Below, piece after piece: positions 9,522-17,138 of a stretch of 64,000 bases of DNA. Origin of the DNA: Ignavibacteria bacterium (GTDB taxonomy: Bacteria > Bacteroidota > Ignavibacteria > Tepidaquicellales > Tepidaquicellaceae); the NCBI GenBank assembly GCA_016710985.1, contig JADJTX010000003.1:236269-300268 (forward strand), read 5' to 3'. A program made the position numbers and the translations under genes. The stretch's first letter is position 1; each line of letters begins with the position of its first letter. Under the pieces are notes generated by a model. The model saw nothing but the letters and a program-made list of their open reading frames with translations, did no database searches and was not told where the DNA came from.

Positions 9522-9866
9522 TTATAAAAAATGATTAATTATAAAATAACCTAAAGACTTGCCTATGATAGAACAAATAGACATTTGACCTACTCCTGAC
9601 ATAATACCAGTGATTAATCTTAAAATATTATTACTTTCACGTTTACAATAAGCCTGAGTCAACCCGTCTATAAATGTCGGAATAATCAGCATAAAAGAAA
9701 AAAGTAAATTTACATGAATCATATCTAAAGTAAAAAAAGGTAGTGAAAGATAACCAATATAAATACCTGTGCATCTTGCACATAGTGGAAATTGTCTGCC
9801 TTTAATAAAAAAAGAGCGGCTTGGAATTCTGTGACATGTTACAAGCTGAATATCCCCAATTTTCAT
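9522..9866 (-). CDS. DUF2085 family membrane protein
   Basis: A 114-residue protein matching the DUF2085 pattern: CHRIPSRSFFIKGRQFPLCARCTGIYIGY, with the conserved His and paired cysteines, followed by three hydrophobic segments and a DGLTQ motif. Function of the family is unknown; the Cys/His cluster may bind metal. It ends near the start of the 75-residue membrane protein. ATG start at 9866, close to the downstream tRNA-Ser. Confidence 0.75.
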   Translation of the reverse strand: MKIGDIQLVTCHRIPSRSFFIKGRQFPLCARCTGIYIGYLSLPFFTLDMIHVNLLFSFMLIIPTFIDGLTQAYCKRESNNILRLITGIMSGVGQMSICSIIGKSLGYFIINHFL

Positions 9867-9890
9867 TATATACGATGATTTACGATCCAG

Positions 9891-9978
9891 CAGAGAGTGA
9901 GGGATTCGAACCCTCGTAGAGCTTTTGACCCTAACACACTTTCCAGGCGTGCTCCTTCAACCACTCGGACAACTCTCT
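9891..9978 (-). tRNA. tRNA-Ser (anticodon GGA)
   Basis: The reverse complement has a perfect seven-pair acceptor stem AGAGAGT/ACTCTCT with discriminator G. The anticodon stem CACGC/GTGTG encloses CTGGAAA, giving GGA (reads UCC/UCU). It has a long variable arm and a canonical TTCGAAT loop. It is the second serine tRNA within 900 bases. Confidence 0.95.
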
Positions 9979-10270
9979 GTTAATTAGATTTACAATATAA
10001 ATTTTTATCGAATCAATTTCTTTACAAAAATTTTAGCAAGAATTGACCGCCCTGTGAGCAACAAGAAAAGGGACGCGAATATACACTGATTAAGCCTGTA
10101 AACTGCTGATTCTGCAATTGTTCAAAAAGTATTTGTAAGCAGAATTAACAACTGAAGCGATTTGTCATGTAAGATAAAGTGGTGATTTTTGGGGAAAATA
10201 TTCTTTGGATAGAAAATATTTATTTGATAGTTTGCATACAGTTTAAGGAGAGTTAAATAATTTCAAAACG

Positions 10271-10332
10271 ACTTCATAATGCCGGATCTGTCTAGTACCA
10301 CTCTCCGTATGAATCATTTCCGGCAGTGAAGT
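10271..10332. repeat. Imperfect inverted repeat in the 9979-10523 spacer
   Basis: The 545-base spacer between tRNA-Ser and the EVE gene has no credible gene. Its one clear structure is an inverted repeat: left arm ACTTCATAATGCCGGA (10271-10286), right arm TCCGGCAGTGAAGT (10319-10332), pairing over 13 bases with a small bulge around a 32-base loop. It could be a dispersed palindromic element or a terminator-like structure. I see nothing else in this spacer. Confidence 0.5.
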
Positions 10333-10523
10333 TATTTAAATTTTAATCTTAAAATTACGGAGTATGATAAAAAGGAGTATAAATGAGAACTTTAACTCTG
10401 TTTTATTTTTCTAATTATTGATTCCTTTTTACAAAGCCGGTTAAAATAAATTGAGGAGATCTTCTATCAGTCTTTCTATGATTTAATCCAACTACAGAAC
10501 GGTCGTTTGGCTCTGTATTTTTT

Positions 10524-10928
10524 TTATTCACTCATTTTAATTATATCATCCCACATAATTTTGGGAACCGGGACAACAGATAGCCTGCTTTCTTTTACTA
10601 ATCTGAATTCAGAAAATCTTTTATCGGCTTTAATCTGAGCAAGAGTAACAGGATTATTTAATTTTTTTACATACTTGATCTCAAATACCGACATTTTCGG
10701 ATTATCTGATTTTGGATCCGGGTAAGGCTCAGAAATTACTTCCGCAATTCCGATTATTTGCTTTTCATCACCCGTATGGTAAATGAAAACAAGATCGCCC
10801 TTTCCTGAATTTCTGATATTGATCAAAGCTGTAGGATGTCCAACACCATCCCAGACTGTTTTCTTATCTCTTACAAGATCGTCAAATGAATAAACAGTAG
10901 GTTCGGTTTTTAATAACCAGTAGTTCAT
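10524..10928 (-). CDS. EVE domain protein
   Basis: A 134-residue protein consisting of one EVE (PUA-like) domain, recognised from the opening MNYWLLKTEPTVYSFDDL, the KTVWDGVGHPTALINIR segment and KGDLVFIYHTGDEKQIIGIA. EVE domains bind modified bases in nucleic acids; bacterial stand-alone members are conserved but their role is unsettled. It lies 40 bases downstream of the helicase gene on the same strand. Confidence 0.88.
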   Translation of the reverse strand: MNYWLLKTEPTVYSFDDLVRDKKTVWDGVGHPTALINIRNSGKGDLVFIYHTGDEKQIIGIAEVISEPYPDPKSDNPKMSVFEIKYVKKLNNPVTLAQIKADKRFSEFRLVKESRLSVVPVPKIMWDDIIKMSE

Positions 10929-10968
10929 AATTAAGAATTTAAGACTTAAGGAATTAAGAATTTTGAAA

Positions 10969-13209
10969 TCAGGTTTCGATTGTCATTTTTGCATATTTAA
11001 GAATAATTTTTTTCAATCCTATATCATCAAAATAAATTTCAGCTTTTTTATCCAGACCTTTACCCATTGTTGAAAGTACAGTTCCTTTGCCAAATGTATT
11101 ATGCATTACAGTGACTCCTTTTTGTACTTCGGGAAATTTATCATGATCAATATCCTCAACTTCTTCTGATTGTTTTTTCTTTCCGGAATAGTATTCATAC
11201 TTGATCGAAGTTCCGAACAATGTTGGTCTTTCTGATTTCTTAGCAGAGGTTGGTTTATACCCCTGAGTAAATTTTAATCCCTCATAAATCATATGTTCAT
11301 GCATAATGTCTTCGGGAATTTCCTTTAAAAATCTGGATTTCATCTGGTAAGACTGCATCCCGAATTTATATCTCTGATTTGCAAAGGATAAGTATAATTT
11401 TGACTTAGCCCTCGTAATGGCAACATAAAATAATCTTCTTTCCTCTTCGAGTTCATCTTCGTACATTGTCGCTCCGCTTACCGGGAAAAGCCCTTCTTCA
11501 AGACCGGTTACAAAGACAACCGGAAATTCCAGACCTTTTACAGAGTGTATTGTCATCAATGTCACTGCATTCTTTTGGTTATCCAGATTATCTATATCCG
11601 CAACCAAAGATACCTGCTGTAAAAAATTTTCGAGTGTCGGTTCATCGTTATTATCAGAATATTCAGCAATGGCTGACAGAAGCTCCTGAATGTTGTTTAT
11701 TCTTTCCTCAGATTCAACCGTGTTCTCCAGCCGCAGTGCTCTTAATATCCCCATTTCATCAATCACTCCGCCGGCAAGTTCAGATAAAGACATTTCTTCT
11801 TTAAGATATTGATACTTATAAATATAGTTTAATATTTCAATTAGAATATTTTTAACTTTAGAGCTAAACTCACTATAATCATTTACATTTTTCATCACAT
11901 CAAATAACTGAATTTTATTATTTTCAGCAACATTCATCATTTTGTCTATTGAAGTTTTTCCGATCCCGGCCTTTAGATTTAAAACTCTGAGAAGTGATTC
12001 ATTGTCCTGAGGATTAACAATTATTTTTAAATACGATAATATGTCCTTAATTTCTTTTCTCTGATAAAACCTAATCCCGCCGATTATCAGATAAGGAATA
12101 TTGTTTTGCCTCAGCCCGTCTTCCAGGGTTCTGGATTGTGCGTTTGTCCGGTATAATATTACAAAGTCCTTAAAGTTTAATTTCTTTTTCTGCATTTCGT
12201 CAAAAATATATTTGCATATTCTGACTGCTTCGTCTCTGTCTGTCATTGTTTCGACTAAATGGATCTTCTCACCTTGCTCATTGTCAGTCCAGAGATTTTT
12301 ATCCATTTGTCTCAGGTTTCGTTTAATTACATTATCAGCCAGAGTTAAAATCTTCTGCGTTGAACGGTAATTCTGCTCAAGTTTGAAAATTTTACACTCC
12401 TTATAATCCTCCTGAAAATCGAAAATATTCTGAATCTCTGCTCCCCGCCATTTATATATTGACTGAGCATCATCACCCACTATTGAAACATTTCTGTATT
12501 TCGCAGATAATAATTTAACAATCATGTATTGAGCTTTATTCGTATCCTGATATTCATCAACCAGAACAAATTTAAATCTTTCCTGATACTTCTCTAATAT
12601 CTCAGGATATCTTTTGAACAGCTCAATAGGCTTTATCAGCAGGTCATCAAAATCCATAGCATTATTCTTAAATAATGCTTTTTGATAATCCTCATAAATC
12701 AATTCTACTTTCTTATCTAGTGGTGTATTGGCTATTGAAGAAAACTCCATCGGAAGAATCAGTTTATTTTTTAAACTGCTGATGACATTTTGAATTCCTT
12801 TAGGCGTAGGATTATCAGTTGACATTGAATTACGGGTCATAAGCTGTTTAATGATACTTACGGAATCATCCGTGTCGTAAGTAACAAAATTTCTTGTAAA
12901 TCCCAGGTAGTCAGCTTCTATTCTCAGCAGCCTTGCAAATGTAGAATGGAAAGTCCCCATCCATATTTTTTCCAATCCGGTACCAATCAGACCGGAAATT
13001 CTTTCTCTCATTTCCTTTGCTGCTTTGTTGGTAAAGGTCAAAGCCAGAATTTCAAAAGGGCTTATTCCGGACTCGATAAGATATGCAATTTTGTATGTTA
13101 GGACTCTTGTTTTTCCGCTGCCGGCTCCGGCTATGATTATACTGGGACCTTCTATCTCTTCAACAGCTCTTCTTTGTTCGGGATTTAATATACTAAGGTC
13201 TAATGACAT
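10969..13209 (-). CDS. pcrA: UvrD/PcrA-type superfamily 1 DNA helicase
   Basis: A 746-residue helicase when started at ATG 13209 (MSLDLSILNPEQ); a TTG start 12 bases upstream is less likely. SF1A motifs are complete: Q-motif LNPEQRRAV, Walker A AGAGSGKTRVL, motif Ia LTFTNKAAKEMRER, DExx motif VDEYQDT, motif III GDDAQSIYKWRGA, motif IV LEQNYRST, motif V TIHSVKGLEFPVVF and motif VI YVAITRAK. The C-terminal region matches the PcrA tail with VMHNTFGKGTVL. It acts in the cytoplasm in nucleotide excision repair and removal of recombinase or RNA polymerase. UvrD and PcrA cannot be separated firmly from sequence alone. Confidence 0.93.
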   Translation of the reverse strand: MSLDLSILNPEQRRAVEEIEGPSIIIAGAGSGKTRVLTYKIAYLIESGISPFEILALTFTNKAAKEMRERISGLIGTGLEKIWMGTFHSTFARLLRIEADYLGFTRNFVTYDTDDSVSIIKQLMTRNSMSTDNPTPKGIQNVISSLKNKLILPMEFSSIANTPLDKKVELIYEDYQKALFKNNAMDFDDLLIKPIELFKRYPEILEKYQERFKFVLVDEYQDTNKAQYMIVKLLSAKYRNVSIVGDDAQSIYKWRGAEIQNIFDFQEDYKECKIFKLEQNYRSTQKILTLADNVIKRNLRQMDKNLWTDNEQGEKIHLVETMTDRDEAVRICKYIFDEMQKKKLNFKDFVILYRTNAQSRTLEDGLRQNNIPYLIIGGIRFYQRKEIKDILSYLKIIVNPQDNESLLRVLNLKAGIGKTSIDKMMNVAENNKIQLFDVMKNVNDYSEFSSKVKNILIEILNYIYKYQYLKEEMSLSELAGGVIDEMGILRALRLENTVESEERINNIQELLSAIAEYSDNNDEPTLENFLQQVSLVADIDNLDNQKNAVTLMTIHSVKGLEFPVVFVTGLEEGLFPVSGATMYEDELEEERRLFYVAITRAKSKLYLSFANQRYKFGMQSYQMKSRFLKEIPEDIMHEHMIYEGLKFTQGYKPTSAKKSERPTLFGTSIKYEYYSGKKKQSEEVEDIDHDKFPEVQKGVTVMHNTFGKGTVLSTMGKGLDKKAEIYFDDIGLKKIILKYAKMTIET

Positions 13210-13399
13210 TTTACAAATCAATTTGGGAGAATAAAATAAAGAATTTACTTATCATTGTAAATTTAATAATTGAAAAAATATTTCGGATTTTTCTATTTAA
13301 TTGCGAAATACGATTTCACAAATTGAAATAATTAACTTTGATTTGGAGAACTCATTTTAATATTTTTATTTCAGATTTTAAAACATTAACAAAACTGAA

Positions 13400-14017
13400 A
13401 TGAAAACTTTTTACAGAAGAAATCTCCCGCATTTTCAATATGATTATTCTTATTATTTTATAACATTCCGGTTGTATAATTCTCTTCCTAAAGAAACTGT
13501 TGAAAGCCTTAAGAAATATTACTCGGATAATAAGAACAAGATCATAAAAATTAAAGACGAAAAACTTAAATCAGTAAGACTTTATGAACTTCAAAAGAGA
13601 TATTTTGGATTATTTGACCGGCATCTGGATACTAATAAGGAGTGTATTAATTATTTATCTGACCCAAGGATTGCGAAAATCGTTATGGAGTCTGTTGGAT
13701 ACCGTGACGGAAAAGATTACGAAACAATATCATATTGCATAATGCCAAATCATATTCATTTATTGATTTTTGTAGAACGGTTTGTAAAACCGCTCTACCG
13801 AATAATGCAGTCTTTAAAACGTCATACCAGCAGAGAATCAAACAGGATAATTAACCGAACCGGTTCATTCTGGCATGAAGAAAATTATGATCACATAGTC
13901 AGAAATCCAACCGAGTTAAAGAATATTATTAATTATATAATTTCTAATCCGGTGAAAGCCGGCTTGGCAACAAATGAGCGTGACTGGAAATGGAGTTACT
14001 CTAAATACAGATTGTAG
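13400..14017 (+). CDS. REP-associated tyrosine transposase (RAYT, Y1/HUH type)
   Basis: A 205-residue single-strand DNA transposase-like protein. The HUH motif is visible as HIHLL in IMPNHIHLLIFVE, and the catalytic Tyr lies in the following NIINYIISNPVKAGL helix. It has no IS ends, so this is the domesticated RAYT class that processes REP palindromes. Two palindromes starting with GTAG support this. One is inside the reading frame (13772-13798, encoding VERFVKPLYR), and the other starts one base before the stop codon (14014-14040), whose GTAG provides the TAG stop. ATG start; transcribed convergently with aminopeptidase P. Confidence 0.9.
   Translation: MKTFYRRNLPHFQYDYSYYFITFRLYNSLPKETVESLKKYYSDNKNKIIKIKDEKLKSVRLYELQKRYFGLFDRHLDTNKECINYLSDPRIAKIVMESVGYRDGKDYETISYCIMPNHIHLLIFVERFVKPLYRIMQSLKRHTSRESNRIINRTGSFWHEENYDHIVRNPTELKNIINYIISNPVKAGLATNERDWKWSYSKYRL
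13772..13798. repeat. REP-like palindrome inside the RAYT coding sequence
   Basis: Left arm GTAGAACGGTTT (13772-13783) and right arm AAACCGCTCTAC (13787-13798) pair at 11 of 12 positions around a three-base loop. The 27 bases are in frame and encode most of VERFVKPLYR just after the HUH motif. The GTAG foot matches the conserved tetranucleotide of REP elements. Confidence 0.7.
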
Positions 14018-14040
14018 CACGGATTGAAAATCCGTGCTAC
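14014..14040. repeat. REP-like palindrome shared by two convergent genes
   Basis: A perfect 12-base inverted repeat: GTAGCACGGATT (14014-14025) and AATCCGTGCTAC (14029-14040) around a three-base loop. The TAG in the left arm (14015-14017) is the stop of the RAYT gene, and the TAG in the right arm read on the minus strand (14039-14037) is the stop of the aminopeptidase gene. It may also serve as a bidirectional transcription stop. Confidence 0.85.
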
Positions 14041-15368
14041 CCCACATTCATAATAAATTCTATCGAACTAACTTCCTTTACCATTGCGTTAGTCAGGTTC
14101 TCATATCCATTCTTTATTACAAGCACATCATCTTCAATCCTCACCCCCGTTCCCCAAAATTTTCTGTCTATTCCTTTTGACCCTTTGGGAAAATATAAAC
14201 CCGGCTCAATAGTTAATACATTTCCCTCTCTCAATACATCATTATCTTCTTTCAATTTCCTGCGGTAATCCACAGCATCATGTGTATCAAGACCTATATG
14301 ATGTCCTAATCCGTGAAGCGAGTAAGTCTTAATGTCTTTTTTATTTTTCAAAATACCGGCTTTGTACAATCCATCGGCTAAGATTCTTTCACTTAGAACT
14401 GTTAATTCAGAAAATTTTATTCCGGGTTTAATTTTTCTGATACACTCCTTATTTGCCTTTAAAACAATTTCATAAATCAGTTTTTGTTCTTCTGTAAATT
14501 TTCCGTTGATTGGAAAAGTCCTTGTGATATCTGTACAATAATAATTATACTCCGCTCCCGAATCAATTAACAGCAGCTCACCGTTTTTAAGTACCTGATC
14601 ATTTTTATCGTAATGAAGTATGCATGCATTATCTCCGCCGGCAACTATCGGATAATATGCAGTTTCCTGAGCCCCGTTATATTTGTAATGATATTCTAGA
14701 TTCGCCTGAACCTGGTGCTCATTCAAACCGGGTTTTATCATTGTCAGAGTTTCATTGCATGATCTGACAGTGATATCAGCAGATTGCTTCAGAACCTTTA
14801 TTTCGTATTTGGTTTTGACTGCCCTCATTCTTCCCAGCAGATATGATGCGTCTATAATTTCTACATTAGGGGCTATCACATTAAGCTTATCAAGAAATCC
14901 GGAAGTGATATGTTTCATTTCACCGTTCAGTTTTATCAGCTCTGAAAAATTTATGTATAAATATCTGTAAGCAGATAAAATTTTACCGTTCAATAAGCTT
15001 TCTAATTCAGAATTTTCTTTCCCTTCTTCTATTCCAAGTTCATCCTTAACATTTTTACAACCCAGCCTCTTTCCGTTCCATGTTTCCATTAATGGATCCT
15101 TTTTCTGGACATACAAAACTTCAGTTATCCTTTTTCCTTTTTGCAAAGGCACCCCTCTGGATCCTGAAGGCATCAATACCAGTGCCGAATTTGCTTCAGT
15201 GAATCCGGTAAGATAATAGAAATTTTTATACTGTTTGAAGTTGTGATCACCATCGAAAGATTTATTGTGATGAGTACTCCCGAATATTATCGCGATAGAG
15301 TCATTTCCTATTAATTTCGAAAATTCTTTTCGCCTCGATTTGTGAAATGCTTTTTGTTCTTTGTTCAT
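14037..15368 (-). CDS. pepP: Xaa-Pro aminopeptidase (M24B)
   Basis: A 443-residue protein with an N-terminal aminopeptidase P domain (about residues 5-150) and a C-terminal pita-bread metallopeptidase domain. The metal ligands are in place: Asp in LLIDSGAEYNYYCTDITRTF (two Asp), His in GLGHHIGLDTHD, Glu in LTIEPGLYF and Glu in GVRIEDDVLV. It removes N-terminal residues preceding proline, in the cytoplasm. Its stop codon lies within the REP-like palindrome shared with the convergent RAYT gene. ATG start. Confidence 0.92.
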   Translation of the reverse strand: MNKEQKAFHKSRRKEFSKLIGNDSIAIIFGSTHHNKSFDGDHNFKQYKNFYYLTGFTEANSALVLMPSGSRGVPLQKGKRITEVLYVQKKDPLMETWNGKRLGCKNVKDELGIEEGKENSELESLLNGKILSAYRYLYINFSELIKLNGEMKHITSGFLDKLNVIAPNVEIIDASYLLGRMRAVKTKYEIKVLKQSADITVRSCNETLTMIKPGLNEHQVQANLEYHYKYNGAQETAYYPIVAGGDNACILHYDKNDQVLKNGELLLIDSGAEYNYYCTDITRTFPINGKFTEEQKLIYEIVLKANKECIRKIKPGIKFSELTVLSERILADGLYKAGILKNKKDIKTYSLHGLGHHIGLDTHDAVDYRRKLKEDNDVLREGNVLTIEPGLYFPKGSKGIDRKFWGTGVRIEDDVLVIKNGYENLTNAMVKEVSSIEFIMNVG

Positions 15369-15399
15369 TATTCTAATTTATTTTATTTTTGAATTAAGC

Positions 15400-16926
15400 T
15401 CAGTCATCAAATTCATCTTTTTTCATGTCTTCTAGGCCTTCGATCTGAATTGGATAATTTTTTGTAAAGCAGGCTGTGCAGTAATCCGTTTTTTCATGTG
15501 TATAAGGAACAGACTCAAGGAGCTTTTCTATGCTGAGATAATTCAGCTTATCAACGCCAAGTTCTTTTCTTATCTCTTCTACATTCTGATGATGTTGATT
15601 TGCTATGAGTTCATTTGCAGAAGGAAAATCCATTCCGTAATAACAGGGTGAAATTATCGGCGGTGATGTTACCTTCAGATGAATTTCTTTAGGGTTTGCT
15701 TTTTTAATTAAGTCAACTAACAATTTGGAAGTTGTCCCCCTGACTATTGAGTCATCAACTATCACAACTTTTCTGTTTTCTATCACACCTTTTACTGTAT
15801 TAAATTTTGTTTTAACTTTCATTTTGCGTTTATCCTGTCCGGGCTGAATAAATGTTCTTCCGACATAATGACTTCTTATCAGACCTATTTCATGTTTTGC
15901 ATCCGTGTTTGTTTTTACAACTTCATTAAAATATCCGAGAGTTGCAGTATTTGAAGAATCAGGTACATTTATTACAACTGTTTTTTTGTCTTCCGGCTTG
16001 TCTTTACCGGGAGCCGGACTTTCAATTGCAAGATTTTTCCCGATTTTTCTTCTGACCTTATCAACTTTTTCTTCAAACACAGTGCTGTCAGGTCTTGAAA
16101 AGTAAATGTATTCGAATATGCAGTGTTTGTATTTATCTACTTTACCAACGGAATAGCTTTTAACTTTATTAGTCTGAACTACTTCTTTGTCTATCATGAT
16201 CATTTCTCCCGGTTCCACATCTCTTATATATTCTGCATTAATGATATCAAACGCACACGTCTCAGAAGCAAAGACAAAACTGTCATATAATTTCCCGAAT
16301 GCAAACGGTCTCACGCCATAAGGATCGCGAACTGCAAATAATTTATCTTCGGTCAGTATGCAAACCGAATATGCTCCCTGAACCTGGGAAAATGCATCGA
16401 GCAATTTATCTTCAATTTTATTTTCCTTACTTCGCGCGATCAGATGAAGAATCAGCTCGCTGTCAGTGGATGTCTGAAAGATCGTTCCGTCATTTTGTAA
16501 TTTTTCACGAAGATACTTTGTATTTGTTAGATTTCCGTTGTGTGAAAGTGCAAGATTTCCGTCTTTAAAATTTACTTTGAACGGCTGAATATTATTCCGC
16601 TTGTCACCTGAACCGGTTGTTGAATATCTTGTATGCCCTATAGCAGAAGTACCTTTCAATACATCAGTGAGAATTTTATCATCGGAAAAAACACTTAACA
16701 CCAAACCATGGTCTTTATGAATGTTAAATTTATACTTTCCGGTTAAATGCTCATACTCGGACGTGACTATTCCAGCTGCTTCCTGACCTCTGTGCTGAAG
16801 CGCATGCAATCCGTAATAAGTAAGAATAGAAGCATCCGGAGTATTATAAATTCCGAATACGCCGCAATTCGAATGAATAGACTTCCCGGAATTAAAGATG
16901 GCCTGATTTGTTTTTTTCTTTTTCAA
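15400..16926 (-). CDS. purF: Amidophosphoribosyltransferase
   Basis: First committed enzyme of purine synthesis. The N-terminal glutaminase domain begins at the nucleophile in SNCGVFGIY, with LQHRGQEAAGI and GHTRYSTTG; the PRTase domain has the PRPP loop VVIVDDSIVRGTT. Cysteines near the C terminus (CTACF) and elsewhere are compatible with the Fe-S form of PurF. The start is uncertain. TTG 16926 gives a propeptide of about 20 residues before the catalytic Cys, as in propeptide-type PurF. ATG 16974 or ATG 17022 would add a hydrophobic stretch with no known counterpart. The protein is about 508 residues from the chosen start. Confidence 0.92.
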   Translation of the reverse strand: MKKKKTNQAIFNSGKSIHSNCGVFGIYNTPDASILTYYGLHALQHRGQEAAGIVTSEYEHLTGKYKFNIHKDHGLVLSVFSDDKILTDVLKGTSAIGHTRYSTTGSGDKRNNIQPFKVNFKDGNLALSHNGNLTNTKYLREKLQNDGTIFQTSTDSELILHLIARSKENKIEDKLLDAFSQVQGAYSVCILTEDKLFAVRDPYGVRPFAFGKLYDSFVFASETCAFDIINAEYIRDVEPGEMIMIDKEVVQTNKVKSYSVGKVDKYKHCIFEYIYFSRPDSTVFEEKVDKVRRKIGKNLAIESPAPGKDKPEDKKTVVINVPDSSNTATLGYFNEVVKTNTDAKHEIGLIRSHYVGRTFIQPGQDKRKMKVKTKFNTVKGVIENRKVVIVDDSIVRGTTSKLLVDLIKKANPKEIHLKVTSPPIISPCYYGMDFPSANELIANQHHQNVEEIRKELGVDKLNYLSIEKLLESVPYTHEKTDYCTACFTKNYPIQIEGLEDMKKDEFDD

Positions 16927-16992
16927 TGTGATAAGGTAAATTAATTTTTTGAAGATAAAGAATAAAGGTAACATATAATAAAATTTTAAAAC

Positions 16993-17027
16993 AAAAGACA
17001 AGCATGTTTTGTCTCTACACATGCCTT
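16993..17027. repeat. Short palindromic element upstream of purF
   Basis: Two overlapping hairpin options are visible: AGACAA/TTGTCT (16996-17001 with 17009-17014) and GCATGT/ACATGC (17002-17007 with 17019-17024). The GTCTCTAC edge resembles the GTAG foot of palindromic spacer repeats. It sits in the divergent promoter spacer between purF and the flavoprotein gene. Weak call. Confidence 0.35.
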
Positions 17028-17138
17028 ATACTTTAATTTACGGCATAGTATTCAATCTTATTCAATCCAAACCTCTTCAATTGCATTTCAATAAAGCTAT
17101 ATAAATGATAAATTACGTTCATTCAAAAAATATTATAA

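Noticed and set aside
9979..10523. A missed small gene in the spacer after tRNA-Ser
   Set aside because: No frame of useful length or codon pattern; only an inverted repeat is visible.
11466..11804. Open frame opposite the helicase gene
   Set aside because: It is a shadow of pcrA on the other strand with no family features.
13400..14017. Complete insertion sequence around the RAYT gene
   Set aside because: No IS200/IS605 partner gene, no left/right end hairpins flanking the gene symmetrically and no target duplication.
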